A DNA stretch of 64,000 bases, from NCBI GenBank assembly GCA_900754965.1, contig CAAEEO010000020.1, forward strand, positions 1 through 64,000, given 5' to 3'. A model generated the notes under the pieces. That model was not told where the DNA came from and ran no database searches. It saw only the letters and a list, made by a program, of their open reading frames with translations. Of the stretch, positions 23,346 through 31,743 are shown in pieces. The position numbers were made by a program, and so were the translations under genes. Positions within the stretch are counted from its first letter, which is position 1. Each line of letters begins with the position of its first letter. This DNA is from an uncultured Oscillospiraceae bacterium. Its GTDB lineage: Bacteria > Bacillota > Clostridia > Oscillospirales > Oscillospiraceae.

Positions 23346-24737
23346 ATGAAAAAAACTGTTCCCGGGATTTCTGGCATTCTGCTGGGCCTTATCTGCGCCA
23401 TTTCTCCGATTCCCGGCCTGACACTGCAAGCCCGATTCGCTTTGGCGATCCTGTCATGGGCCATCGTCTGGTGGGTGGGAAAAGTCGTACCAGATTTTGT
23501 GACAGCCATGCTGATGGGTGTGCTGTTCTGCCTTGTTTCAAAAGTCCCTATGAGCACCGTCTGCTCCGCCTTCTCCGGTTCCACCTGGTGGCTGCTTTTC
23601 TCCGCCTTTGGTCTAAGTTTGGGCGTGGAGCGCTGCGGTGTCCTGCGGCGGCTAAGCGCCAGAATCATCAAACTGTTTCCCCAGAACTTCATAGGGCAAT
23701 GTATCGGGTTAACGGTCATTGGCTTTTTCAGTGCGCCCTTTATCCCCAGTCTGAGCGCCAAATCCTCCATGCTGGCGCCGTTGGCCTTTCGCATCAGCAA
23801 CGCCATGGGGTACCCCCACCGGAGCAAACAGGCCGCCGGACTTTTTCTGGCGATGCTTACGGGAATCCGAACGCCGGCACTGCTGTTCATCAGTGCCTCT
23901 CCCATTGGGTATGCCCTGCTTGCACAATATTCCCCTGCCTTGCAGGAACAATTCACGATGGGGCGATGGTTTTTATCTGCCCTTCCCTGGTTCCTTTTTG
24001 TAACCAGTGCCACCCTATTTGTCATCTATTTTAGATATCGTCCCCACCGGTCTCCCAACACCACATTTGTGGAAAGCAGTGCCGGTGATTCCCTTCCGCC
24101 TATGACACAACGGGAGAAAACCATGACTGTGATCATCTCCGCAGCACTGTTCCTGTGGGTCACGGAAAGTTTACACGGTCTCCCCGCACACCTGGTCGCA
24201 ATGGCCGCACTGTGTGTAACCATCGGTACCGGGGTGCTGCCAGCAGAGGATTTCTTTCGCAATATGAACTGGGGTTCTGTTCTCTTTATTGGTTTCGCCC
24301 TTGGCATCGCCCCGGTCTTCAATGCGCTGGAGATCGATCAGTGGATCATCCAAGCATTCGTTCCCCTACTTTCTTCTAATCTAACCGCTGACCCTATCGT
24401 TTTTCTGCTGCTTACCGCCGCGTTGACCATCCTTTTGCGCTTTATCATCGTTTCGGAAATGGCGTTTATCAACATTATCCTGGTCGTTCTCCTTCCTCTA
24501 TCTCTGGAGCTGGGAATCAACCCCTGGGTAGTTGGTTTCACCGTGTACGCAGTCATCAGTCCCTTTTTCTTCATTTACCAGAATCCCGTGTATATGGCGG
24601 CATTCCACTCAGTCAGAGGGGAGATGGCGACCCACAGACAAATCAGCGCGTTTTGTCCGGTTTATTTGCTGATCTGCACATTGGGAATCCTGTTTTCCAT
24701 TCCGTTTTGGATGTTGGCTGGAATTTTTCTGATCTGA
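23346..24737 (+). CDS. SLC13/DASS-family anion transporter
   Basis: The 463-residue protein has roughly 11-12 membrane segments. PSLSAKSSMLAPLAF and the C-terminal ISPFFFIYQNPVYMAA region occupy the two places where DASS transporters have their re-entrant SNT/TP loops, though the motifs are divergent. The family imports di- and tricarboxylates or sulfate with sodium. GGGAGG precedes the ATG at 23346. It follows the SDR-DUF169 pair on the same strand with a terminator in between. The divergent motifs make the substrate uncertain. Confidence 0.7.
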   Translation: MKKTVPGISGILLGLICAISPIPGLTLQARFALAILSWAIVWWVGKVVPDFVTAMLMGVLFCLVSKVPMSTVCSAFSGSTWWLLFSAFGLSLGVERCGVLRRLSARIIKLFPQNFIGQCIGLTVIGFFSAPFIPSLSAKSSMLAPLAFRISNAMGYPHRSKQAAGLFLAMLTGIRTPALLFISASPIGYALLAQYSPALQEQFTMGRWFLSALPWFLFVTSATLFVIYFRYRPHRSPNTTFVESSAGDSLPPMTQREKTMTVIISAALFLWVTESLHGLPAHLVAMAALCVTIGTGVLPAEDFFRNMNWGSVLFIGFALGIAPVFNALEIDQWIIQAFVPLLSSNLTADPIVFLLLTAALTILLRFIIVSEMAFINIILVVLLPLSLELGINPWVVGFTVYAVISPFFFIYQNPVYMAAFHSVRGEMATHRQISAFCPVYLLICTLGILFSIPFWMLAGIFLI

Positions 24738-24827
24738 AATTCTCATTCCCATCCAAAGAGATGGCTGAGGATTCATTTGTTTCCATTTTTTTGCACCGCT
24801 GAACCATCTCATTTTTGAAGAACGATG

Positions 24828-24856
24828 TAGACTTTTTGACAAATAGATGGTAGAAT
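24828..24856 (+). promoter_or_regulatory. Weak predicted promoter of the HxlR gene
   Basis: TAGACT and TAGAAT are 17 bp apart, 47 bp upstream of the start codon. A TTGACA at 24836-24841 is present but has no -10 at a normal distance. Confidence 0.3.
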
Positions 24857-24903
24857 ATATTTGATTTTATCGAAACATTTTCGCTGAAGGGAGAGATAAA
24901 ACC

Positions 24904-25362
24904 ATGGAAAATGTGGATCATTACGAACATTCCTTTGATCATTGCAGTCTGAATTTTGCTTGTTCCTCCATCAGTGGGAAATGGAAACCCTATATCATCT
25001 GGTACCTTCACGATGCGCCGAACGGCACCTGCCGCTACGGCGAATTGAAACGAAGAGTCCCCTATAAAATTTCCCATAAGGTCTTTTCCCAACAGCTGCA
25101 GGAACTGGAGCGGGACAACATCATTTCCAAACAGGAGTTCGATGAAAAGCCCCTTCGCGTGGAGTACAGTCTGACGGAAATGGGAAAATTACTGGTACCC
25201 GTGATTTTCTATCTGCGCGACTGGGGCTGCATGGCCTCCTCCAGTTTTACGCAGGAAGATTTGCTCTCCCGATCCCGTGGGACGGTAGAGAACGACACAA
25301 TCTCGTACGCATATCAGTCGGAATCCTTGGGAAAATCTGTGCATATTCAGCTGAAATATTAA
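24904..25362 (+). CDS. HxlR-family transcriptional regulator
   Basis: The 152-residue protein is a MarR/HxlR winged helix. CSLNFACSSISGKWKPYII is the family opening with a conserved Cys (C14). FSQQLQELERDNIISKQEF is the recognition helix and wing region, and VEYSLTEMGKLL follows. HxlR proteins often sense aldehydes or quinone-like electrophiles through that Cys. It lies between the SLC13-like gene and the TRAP operon, so either it or TetR may control the TRAP and flavoenzyme genes. Confidence 0.85.
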   Translation: MENVDHYEHSFDHCSLNFACSSISGKWKPYIIWYLHDAPNGTCRYGELKRRVPYKISHKVFSQQLQELERDNIISKQEFDEKPLRVEYSLTEMGKLLVPVIFYLRDWGCMASSSFTQEDLLSRSRGTVENDTISYAYQSESLGKSVHIQLKY

Positions 25363-25392
25363 AAAAACTCTCCTTTTCAGGAGAGTTTTTTC
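25361..25392. terminator. Bidirectional terminator between hxlR and dctM
   Basis: ACTCTCC and GGAGAGT pair around a 6-nt loop with an A-run on one side and a T-run on the other, so it works for both convergent genes. Confidence 0.85.
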
Positions 25393-25403
25393 AATTCCGC
25401 ATT

Positions 25404-26735
25404 TCAACTGCCGATCAGGGCGCTCGGCAGCCAGTTCACAATGTCCGGGAAGATGACACACAGCAGGAAAACAAGCAGCTGCAACGCCATGAATGGCCAT
25501 ACACCCCGTATCGTTTCCCTGGTGTCGATATAGTCTTTCGCAACGCCCTGGAAATAGAAGATACTGGAGGCCATGGGCGGAGAGAGAAATGCAGTCTGCA
25601 TAATCACCGCCATCATCACCAGAAAATAGCAGGGATCAAAGCCGACCGCACTGGCAATGGGAACAAAAATGGGAATGGCGATCATACACACAGCGATCCA
25701 GTCCATCAGGAACCCCAGGATAAACACCGTTGCCATCATAATGGCAAACAGACCCCACTTGCCCACCGGCAGGTTCACAAACAGCGATGTCACAGCAGAA
25801 CTGCAGCCAAGGCGCATGAATACCGTCACAAACAGGTTGCCGAATGCGGAAACCGCATAGACCATACTGGTCAGCTTGATGGTTTCAATCAAAGTATTTT
25901 TAATCACCTGCGGTGTGATAGAATGGGTAAATAGTGCGATCAGGAAGGACGCCGCTACACCCAAAGCAGCCGCCTCCGTTGCCGGACACCACCCCAACCA
26001 GATGGCTCCCAACACTGAGAAGATCACCAATGCCACCGGCAGCACATTCACCAGGCAGCCAATCCAAATATCTTTTTTGGAATGCTGTGCCAGCATTTCT
26101 TCCGGCAGAGCAGGTGCGTAATCCTTTTTCAGAATCGACACCGCTTTGATATAAATAATGTAGGTCACACCCAGCAAAATCCCCGGTGTCATTGCACCGT
26201 AAAACAGCTTTCCCACAGAGACATTTGCCGCTGACCCCATAAATACCAACATGATACTGGGCGGAATCAGGATACCCAATGTGCCGCCGGAAATGATCAC
26301 ACCGGCTGTAAGAGATTTATTATATTTTGCATCGAGCATGGGTTTTGTGAACAGCAACCCCATAGACACCACGGACGCTCCCACAATGCCGGTCGTAGCC
26401 GCAAACAAAATGGCAATCAGCGTGGCTGCCACAGCCATGCCGCCCCTTTGTCTGCCCAGTGCCAGGGACAAATTCTCAAACAATCGGCCTGCCACACCGG
26501 ATTGGTTCAGCAGCTGCCCCATCAGCACAAACAGCGGAACCGCCAGCAGTCCGTAATCTTTACAATACTTGAAAATGCTGAAATAAATCGTTTGAAAGAC
26601 ATCTGTTCCCCAGAAACAGAGACCAGAGAGCAGTGCCACACCTCCAAGCGCCGCAAACAGGTAATAGCCGGAAAAGATCAGTACCAGCAGCAAAACGCCC
26701 ATAATGGCCGCAATGGTCAATCCACTGAAACTCAT
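25404..26735 (-). CDS. dctM: TRAP transporter large permease (DctM-type)
   Basis: The 443-residue protein has 12-13 membrane segments and the typical blocks FVLMGQLLNQSGVAGRLF, SGGTLGILIPPSIMLV and GFLMDWIAVCMIAIPIFVPI. It forms the ion-coupled translocation channel of a TRAP system. It overlaps dctQ by 4 bp (ATGA) and is last in the dctP-dctQ-dctM operon, ending at the terminator at 25361-25392. Confidence 0.92.
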   Translation of the reverse strand: MSFSGLTIAAIMGVLLLVLIFSGYYLFAALGGVALLSGLCFWGTDVFQTIYFSIFKYCKDYGLLAVPLFVLMGQLLNQSGVAGRLFENLSLALGRQRGGMAVAATLIAILFAATTGIVGASVVSMGLLFTKPMLDAKYNKSLTAGVIISGGTLGILIPPSIMLVFMGSAANVSVGKLFYGAMTPGILLGVTYIIYIKAVSILKKDYAPALPEEMLAQHSKKDIWIGCLVNVLPVALVIFSVLGAIWLGWCPATEAAALGVAASFLIALFTHSITPQVIKNTLIETIKLTSMVYAVSAFGNLFVTVFMRLGCSSAVTSLFVNLPVGKWGLFAIMMATVFILGFLMDWIAVCMIAIPIFVPIASAVGFDPCYFLVMMAVIMQTAFLSPPMASSIFYFQGVAKDYIDTRETIRGVWPFMALQLLVFLLCVIFPDIVNWLPSALIGS

Positions 26736-27286
26736 ACCTTTTCCCCCTTTCGCATTGCCCTCAGTTTTTCTATAATACGCACCATTTCAGCAGTGCCCTG
26801 CAGAGACAGTAAAATCAATCCGTAAGCCATGGCGATCTTCGTCGGCCAGATCGGTGCATTCCAGGACCCGCTGCTGATCGTCTCCCGTATCATCACCGAG
26901 TTTATCGCTTGAATCACGCAGTGGTAGGACCCGCCGATCGTCAACGGAAGAAACAAAACCACATACAATACCAAATCCAATATGCATTTGGTTTTCTCCT
27001 GCAGCTTGGTGTAAAAGATGTCGATGCGTACCATTGCCCCTTCTTTCATGGCATAGGCAAATCCCAAAACGGCGGCAATGCCGCCGATGATAAAGCAAGT
27101 CCCGTAAGCCCATGTGGTCGGCGCATTAAATACATTTCTGGACACGATCTCGATCAGAAACACGATTACCAGCGGGATCAGCAGATACGCCGCAAATATG
27201 CCCGTAGCATCTGTCAATTTCCCAACGCCGGAAACGTATCGCTCCGCAAGGGAGTGCTTTTCTCCCACAGTCGATTTGTTTTTCAT
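26732..27286 (-). CDS. dctQ: TRAP transporter small permease (DctQ-type)
   Basis: The 184-residue protein has four membrane segments and the AYGTCFIIGGIAAVLGFAYAM and REGAMVRID-like stretch (KEGAMVRIDI) of DctQ proteins. It partners the large permease. The ATG at 27286 has GGAGG nine bases upstream; an ATG five codons earlier overlaps that binding site and is rejected. The N-terminal 25 residues are cytoplasmic. Confidence 0.9.
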   Translation of the reverse strand: MKNKSTVGEKHSLAERYVSGVGKLTDATGIFAAYLLIPLVIVFLIEIVSRNVFNAPTTWAYGTCFIIGGIAAVLGFAYAMKEGAMVRIDIFYTKLQEKTKCILDLVLYVVLFLPLTIGGSYHCVIQAINSVMIRETISSGSWNAPIWPTKIAMAYGLILLSLQGTAEMVRIIEKLRAMRKGEKV

Positions 27287-27300
27287 TCCTTTAACCTCCA

Positions 27301-27328
27301 TACCCTGCTCCTTTTGGGGAGCAGGGTA
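27301..27328. other. Intercistronic stem-loop between dctP and dctQ
   Basis: TACCCTGCTCC and GGAGCAGGGTA pair perfectly (11 bp) around 6 nt. On the minus strand no T-run follows; the dctQ ribosome binding site begins right after it. Such hairpins often stabilise the upstream binding-protein mRNA relative to the permease genes. Confidence 0.6.
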
Positions 27329-27342
27329 CTTTTTTCAGTCCG

Positions 27343-28443
27343 TCAATCGGCAGATGCGGCCTCGCTCCAATCGCTGACGGATTCGATATATGCCATCTGA
27401 GACCGATAGATTTTTGCGAACAGCGGATTGCTTTCCGCTTTTTTCTCGTAGTACTCGTGGGCAATCGTCTCTATTTTTTCAATATCCTCGTCCGGAAGGC
27501 GATAAATAGTGAGTTTCCCCTGCTCTTCCAGTTCCCGGAACTGATTCCACGCCTGTCCGTTGGCCACACGGTCATCTGCCCAGTTCTTTGTCATCATTGC
27601 CGTACATGCCAGTTTGATTACATTTTGAAGCTGCTCATCCATTCCTTCCCAAACATTGCGGTTGATCAGGAACAGGTAGACCGCACAGGACTGGTGGACA
27701 CCGGGAACGGTGAGGTACGGAGCCACTTCCTGGAATCCCGCCGACCAGTTGGCATAGGGACTGGAATATTCGCAGGCATCGATTGTCCCCCGAGACAGGG
27801 CCTCATAGCAGTCGCCGCCGTCCATTGTCACCACAGATGCCCCCAGTTCCGTCTGGATCTTTGCCCAGTCGGAAAGTCCCCGCACTTTCAGTCCGCGGAT
27901 GTCGTCAATCGACTGAATCGGCTTTGTGGAATGATACAGGATCTCCGAATCAACGACGCCGCAGGGAAAAGCCACCACATTGGGATTGATTTCCATCATC
28001 ACTTCATCCAGCACAGCCTGTCCTTCGCCGGCAGTATACCAGCCGAGGTATTCATCAAAGGTCATACCCACAGGCAAGGTGCTCAAAATTCCCAAACTAT
28101 CATCAGAGAAGTTCGTTGCAGCAGTCTGCGCACAATCCAATGTCCCATTGCCCACAGCCTCCAGCATATCCGCCGTGGAAACAATAGAGTTGGTGGCTAG
28201 GCAGTCCATGGACACACGACCGCCGGAACAGGAAACGATTGCCTCAGACAAATCACTGGCGTACTGATACGGTCCGCCACCAGATCCCCATGCACACTGA
28301 TATGCCAATCGGTAAGTTTTCCCCGTGTTTTCGCCCGTCTGGGCATCTGTAGACGCGCAGCCACTCAGCAGGCCCGCGGACATAACCATTGCCATTGCAA
28401 AGGCAATACATTTTTTCGTTTTACCGGTTTTACTGTTTTTCAT
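27343..28443 (-). CDS. dctP: TRAP transporter substrate-binding lipoprotein (DctP-type)
   Basis: The 366-residue protein has a lipoprotein signal peptide with lipobox LLSGC (C29), so it should be anchored outside the membrane. The mature part is a two-lobe DctP fold. GLKVRG (conserved Arg that binds the substrate carboxylate) and MDGGDCYEALSRGTIDACEY are visible. TRAP systems import carboxylates such as C4-dicarboxylates, aromatic acids or keto acids. It is first in the operon and is divergent from the flavoenzyme gene at 28759. Confidence 0.92.
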   Translation of the reverse strand: MKNSKTGKTKKCIAFAMAMVMSAGLLSGCASTDAQTGENTGKTYRLAYQCAWGSGGGPYQYASDLSEAIVSCSGGRVSMDCLATNSIVSTADMLEAVGNGTLDCAQTAATNFSDDSLGILSTLPVGMTFDEYLGWYTAGEGQAVLDEVMMEINPNVVAFPCGVVDSEILYHSTKPIQSIDDIRGLKVRGLSDWAKIQTELGASVVTMDGGDCYEALSRGTIDACEYSSPYANWSAGFQEVAPYLTVPGVHQSCAVYLFLINRNVWEGMDEQLQNVIKLACTAMMTKNWADDRVANGQAWNQFRELEEQGKLTIYRLPDEDIEKIETIAHEYYEKKAESNPLFAKIYRSQMAYIESVSDWSEAASAD

Positions 28444-28607
28444 ATCGGTTCCTTCTTCTCCTTTTCAGATTTTTGGAATCCATTTTCTCTCCCACTCAGC
28501 GGAGTGTTTCCCGGAGAATTTTGTATCACTGTCCCTTATTTTATAAGATAGTTTATTCTTTGACAATTACGCACTTTTTTGTCAGTACTTACAATTTGGT
28601 TCAATCT

Positions 28608-28619
28608 CACTTTAAAGTG
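28608..28619. promoter_or_regulatory. 12-bp palindrome in the dctP/flavoenzyme intergenic region
   Basis: CACTTTAAAGTG is a perfect palindrome. The half-site GCACTTT recurs at 28571-28577. The 315-bp gap 28444-28758 holds no coding sequence; it contains this site, the promoter at 28625-28653 and the large dyad at 28630-28684. Confidence 0.4.
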
Positions 28620-28624
28620 CGTTC

Positions 28625-28653
28625 TTGCAAAAGCTTGTTAAATCACAGATAAT
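28625..28653 (+). promoter_or_regulatory. Predicted promoter of the flavoenzyme gene
   Basis: TTGCAA and GATAAT are 17 bp apart, about 105 bp before the start codon. The left arm of the 13-bp dyad overlaps its spacer. Confidence 0.5.
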
Positions 28654-28684
28654 GGACTCGTTCAAAAATTCTTTAACAAGCTTT
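28630..28684. promoter_or_regulatory. Large dyad: 13-bp perfect inverted repeat with 29-bp spacer
   Basis: AAAGCTTGTTAAA (28630-28642) and TTTAACAAGCTTT (28672-28684) are exact inverted copies 42 bp apart start to start, about four helical turns. They flank the predicted transcript start, which fits a looping operator; a long leader hairpin is the alternative. Confidence 0.55.
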
Positions 28685-28758
28685 CTCAGAAAAAAGTAGG
28701 TTTTTCTGCTTGAAAACTGACGCAAAGCTTTCAAATTCTGTAAATGCAGGAGGCTCTC

Positions 28759-30687
28759 ATGAAACTTACGAAAGTATTTGAACCCGGCAAGATCGGCAAC
28801 CTGGAAATCAAAAACCGCCTTGTTGTCAGCGCCATGTCTTCCCATCTTGGAAATGATGACGGCACCCCCAACGAGGCTGTCAATGCCTATTTGGTCGCAA
28901 AGGTCAAGGGCGGCTGGGGCCTGATCTTCACTGAGGACCTGGGCGTCACCCAGGATGCAGGCAGCGACCCCGTAGTCGGTTCCCTGTGGAACGACAGCCA
29001 GATCCCCGCTTGGACAGAAACCGTCAGACAGGTTCACGAAGCCGGCGGTCTTATGGGCGCCCAGATTTACCACGCCGGTCGTGAGAGAAAATTGGCCGCC
29101 TACGACACTTACCCTGTAGCCCCCTCCGCCCTGAAAGAGCCCACAATGGGATATATCCCCCGCGAATTGACAGTGGATGAGATCCACGATCTGGTCAAGG
29201 CCTTCGGCGAGGCCGCAGGCAGAGCAAAAAAATGCGGATTCGACTGCGTGGAGATTCACGGTGCCCATGGTTATCTGATCAACCAGTTCATGTCCACCTT
29301 CTCCAACAAACGCACCGATGAGTACGGCGGCACTCTGATCAACCGGATGCGTTTCGCACTGGAAATCGTAGCTGCCTGCCGGGAGGCTGTCGGCCCTGAT
29401 TACCCAATCCTCTTCCGGTTCAATTCCAGTGACTATGTGGACGGCGGCATCGAACTGGCCGAGGCAACGGTCATGGCAAAAATGCTGGAGGAGGCCGGTG
29501 TTGACGCTATTCACTGCAGCCAGGGCATGTTCGTTTCCAAGCAGACCATCATCGCTCCCGGTTTCGTTCCTGTAATGAGTTTCGCTGAGAATGCAGCAGC
29601 GATCAAAGCCGCTGTCAATATTCCTGTACTTGCCGTTGGCCGTTACAATGACATCTACATGTCCGAAACAATGCTGCGAGACGGCAAAGCCGACTTCATT
29701 GTCATGGCTCGCGCCTCCCTTGCCGACCCGGAACTGCCTAACAAGGCAAAAGCCGGAAAAGTTGAGGAAATCATCCACTGCATTGGCTGCAATCAGGGCT
29801 GCACCGGCGAGGCCGCTATCAGTGGCAAAGTGAACTGCCTGGCCAATCCCCATACCGCAAAAGAAACGGTCTATGACCTGTCCATTGTTGCCAACCCTAA
29901 AAAAGTCCTGGTGGCAGGTGCCGGCGTGTCCGGTCTATCCGCAGCCATCGGTGCAGCAGAACGCGGCCATAAAGTTTCTGTATATGAGGCCAGCGGTGAA
30001 ATCGGCGGCCAGTGGCTGGCAGCTATGACACCTCCGGGAAAGAGCGAATATGCCGCACTGATTGTCAACTACAGACAGCAGATGAAGAAATACGGCGTGG
30101 AGCTCCACATGAACACCCCCCTGACCAAAGAGATTGTCCAGGAAGAGAAACCCGACGCTGTGATTCTGGCCACCGGCAGCACCCCCATGTTCCTGCCGAT
30201 TCCCGGTCTGGACAATCGTGAATTCGTAAAGACCGCTGTAGAAGTTCTCCGCGGTCAGACCTCCTACGGGAAAAATGTAGTCGTGGTCGGCGGCGGCATG
30301 ACCGGTGCTGAAACCGCAGTTTTCCTGGGTCTGCAGGGATGCAATGTAACCATGATCGAAATGGCTCCCGATATTATCACCGACGCCGTGGCCCAGCCCC
30401 GCATTTGCCTGCTGGAGCACCTTAAAAAATACCAGGTCAAAGTGTTCACGAATACCAAGCTGACTAAGGTCGGCGAAAACGCAGTCTACGCCGAAGAACA
30501 CGGAGAACCTGTGGAATTCAAGCATATTGACACCGTAGTCAATGCCATGGGTGTGCGCAGCTACAATCCTCTGGAGGCAGAACTGGCCGACTGCGGCTGC
30601 AAAGTCGTCGTTGTTGGCGATGCGCACAACACCAAAAACGGATATAAGAATATCCGTGAAGGTTTCGATGCCGGCAACGCCATCTAA
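28759..30687 (+). CDS. FMN/FAD/4Fe-4S enoate-reductase-like oxidoreductase (2,4-dienoyl-CoA reductase family)
   Basis: The 642-residue protein has an N-terminal old-yellow-enzyme barrel (residues 1-335: KNRLVVSAMSSHL, HAGRE, EIHGAHGYLINQFMS at 165-179 with active-site His/Tyr), a 4Fe-4S cluster motif C341-x2-C344-x3-C348-x11-C360, and a C-terminal FAD/NAD(P)H module (GAGVSG at 387-392, VVVGGGMTGAE near 510). Relatives reduce activated C=C bonds: enoate and cinnamate reductases, BaiCD-type steroid enone reductases and daidzein reductase. AGGAGG precedes the ATG at 28759. With two SDRs and a TRAP importer nearby it probably reduces an imported enone or enoate. Confidence 0.85.
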   Translation: MKLTKVFEPGKIGNLEIKNRLVVSAMSSHLGNDDGTPNEAVNAYLVAKVKGGWGLIFTEDLGVTQDAGSDPVVGSLWNDSQIPAWTETVRQVHEAGGLMGAQIYHAGRERKLAAYDTYPVAPSALKEPTMGYIPRELTVDEIHDLVKAFGEAAGRAKKCGFDCVEIHGAHGYLINQFMSTFSNKRTDEYGGTLINRMRFALEIVAACREAVGPDYPILFRFNSSDYVDGGIELAEATVMAKMLEEAGVDAIHCSQGMFVSKQTIIAPGFVPVMSFAENAAAIKAAVNIPVLAVGRYNDIYMSETMLRDGKADFIVMARASLADPELPNKAKAGKVEEIIHCIGCNQGCTGEAAISGKVNCLANPHTAKETVYDLSIVANPKKVLVAGAGVSGLSAAIGAAERGHKVSVYEASGEIGGQWLAAMTPPGKSEYAALIVNYRQQMKKYGVELHMNTPLTKEIVQEEKPDAVILATGSTPMFLPIPGLDNREFVKTAVEVLRGQTSYGKNVVVVGGGMTGAETAVFLGLQGCNVTMIEMAPDIITDAVAQPRICLLEHLKKYQVKVFTNTKLTKVGENAVYAEEHGEPVEFKHIDTVVNAMGVRSYNPLEAELADCGCKVVVVGDAHNTKNGYKNIREGFDAGNAI

Positions 30688-30756
30688 ATTCCTTTCCATT
30701 GCTATCACTCCTTCTCTCCACGAGAAAAATACTCTCCTTCTATTCCCCTAAACGGG

Positions 30757-30790
30757 GGAAAGCCCCTGCAGAGTTCTGCAGGGGCTTTCC
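30757..30790. terminator. 15-bp perfect stem-loop after the flavoenzyme gene
   Basis: GGAAAGCCCCTGCAG and CTGCAGGGGCTTTCC pair exactly around a 4-nt loop. No T-run follows on either strand. It lies between convergent genes and is probably a transcript end or processing signal. Confidence 0.55.
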
Positions 30791-30798
30791 ACATGAAC

Positions 30799-30844
30799 AA
30801 TTCCCCCGATATGTCCGGTGTTTTCCGGACATATCGGGGGAATT
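30799..30844. terminator. 20-bp perfect stem-loop between convergent genes
   Basis: The arms at 30799-30818 and 30825-30844 are exact 20-bp inverted copies (AATTCCCCCG... / ...CGGGGGAATT) around a 6-nt loop. It lies 16 bp beyond the stop of the second SDR. There is no uridine tract, so simple intrinsic termination is not certain. Confidence 0.55.
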
Positions 30845-30860
30845 GCTTGATACTATGTAA

Positions 30861-31634
30861 TTACATATAGCAGCCGCAATCGCAGTCGATGGCCTGCCCT
30901 GTGATGGTGCGGGACTCATCCGATGCCAGGAACAGCAAAATGTTCGCCACATCGATGTCCTTGCAGATTCCGACAGCCAGGTCCGAGTGCTTATTGATGA
31001 TATCATAAAACTCCCCGGCTGCACGGGTGCGTTCTTCTTTCAAACTGGTTTTGGTCATAGGCGTCCAGACCGTGCCGGGGCAAACGCAGTTGGCGCGGAT
31101 TCCCCGTCCCACAAACCGCAGCGCAATGTGTTTGGTCATGGCAATGATGCCGCCTTTGGTGGCCGCATAGACCGCACCGCCGCAACCTCGCTTTGCGGAA
31201 ATAGAGGCAACGGAAATAATATTTCCACTGGACTGCTCCACCATGTATTTGCAGGCCTCCCGCGTGATGGACATGGTACCCTTCACATTGATGCCACTGA
31301 CAAAATCGTAGTCCGTATCGGTAAACTCTTCGATGGGTTTCAGTCCCTTTTCCAACACACCGGCACAGTTCACCAGCGTATCGATTTTCCCAAAGGTATC
31401 GACTGTAATTTTCATCAGTTTCGCATTGTCTTCTGCATTGGTAATGTCGCCCTTCACGAAAATGGCTTTTCCGCCCTCTTCGGCGATCTGCGCCAGCAGC
31501 CGATCTTTATTCCCGTCACTGATATCCGTCAAAACCACACACGCGCCTTCCCGCGCAAAGACCTCTCCGGTTTTCATTCCGATGCCGGAATTGCCGCCGG
31601 TCACAATACACACTTTCCCGTCCAGTCTGCCCAT
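30861..31634 (-). CDS. Short-chain dehydrogenase/reductase (SDR)
   Basis: The 257-residue classical SDR has TGGNSGIG at 12-19, D37 in VVLTDIS (suggests NAD(H)), NCAG at 89-92, serines in SVASIS and the catalytic Y156-AAT-K160. The start at 31634 follows GGGAGG; the in-frame TTG upstream lies within that binding site. It is transcribed toward the flavoenzyme gene and away from ftsZ, with its own promoter and dyad. It probably acts on an alcohol or ketone in the same pathway. Confidence 0.85.
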   Translation of the reverse strand: MGRLDGKVCIVTGGNSGIGMKTGEVFAREGACVVLTDISDGNKDRLLAQIAEEGGKAIFVKGDITNAEDNAKLMKITVDTFGKIDTLVNCAGVLEKGLKPIEEFTDTDYDFVSGINVKGTMSITREACKYMVEQSSGNIISVASISAKRGCGGAVYAATKGGIIAMTKHIALRFVGRGIRANCVCPGTVWTPMTKTSLKEERTRAAGEFYDIINKHSDLAVGICKDIDVANILLFLASDESRTITGQAIDCDCGCYM

Positions 31635-31656
31635 TGGAGCGCCTCCCAATTCATAT

Positions 31657-31686
31657 AGTATGATGATATTACATTGGCACTGTCAA
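31657..31686 (-). promoter_or_regulatory. Predicted promoter of the second SDR gene
   Basis: A consensus TTGACA and CATACT are 18 bp apart on the minus strand, about 20 bp before the ribosome binding site. The -35 overlaps the dyad at 31673-31707. Confidence 0.45.
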
Positions 31687-31707
31687 GATCACGATGACAG
31701 TGCCAAT
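31673..31707. promoter_or_regulatory. 13-bp perfect inverted repeat over the SDR promoter
   Basis: ATTGGCACTGTCA and TGACAGTGCCAAT are exact inverted copies with a 9-bp spacer. One arm contains the -35. It may be an operator, or the hairpin that ends the ftsZ transcript, though no T-run follows. Confidence 0.5.
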
Positions 31708-31743
31708 ATTGCGTACAGGTGTTCGTTTGCGAAAAGATTCCTT

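Noticed and set aside
24836..24841. TTGACA as the hxlR -35
   Set aside because: No -10 hexamer lies 16-18 bp downstream; the nearest is 14 bp away.
30757..30844. CRISPR repeats
   Set aside because: The two stem-loops differ in sequence and there is no repeat-spacer periodicity.
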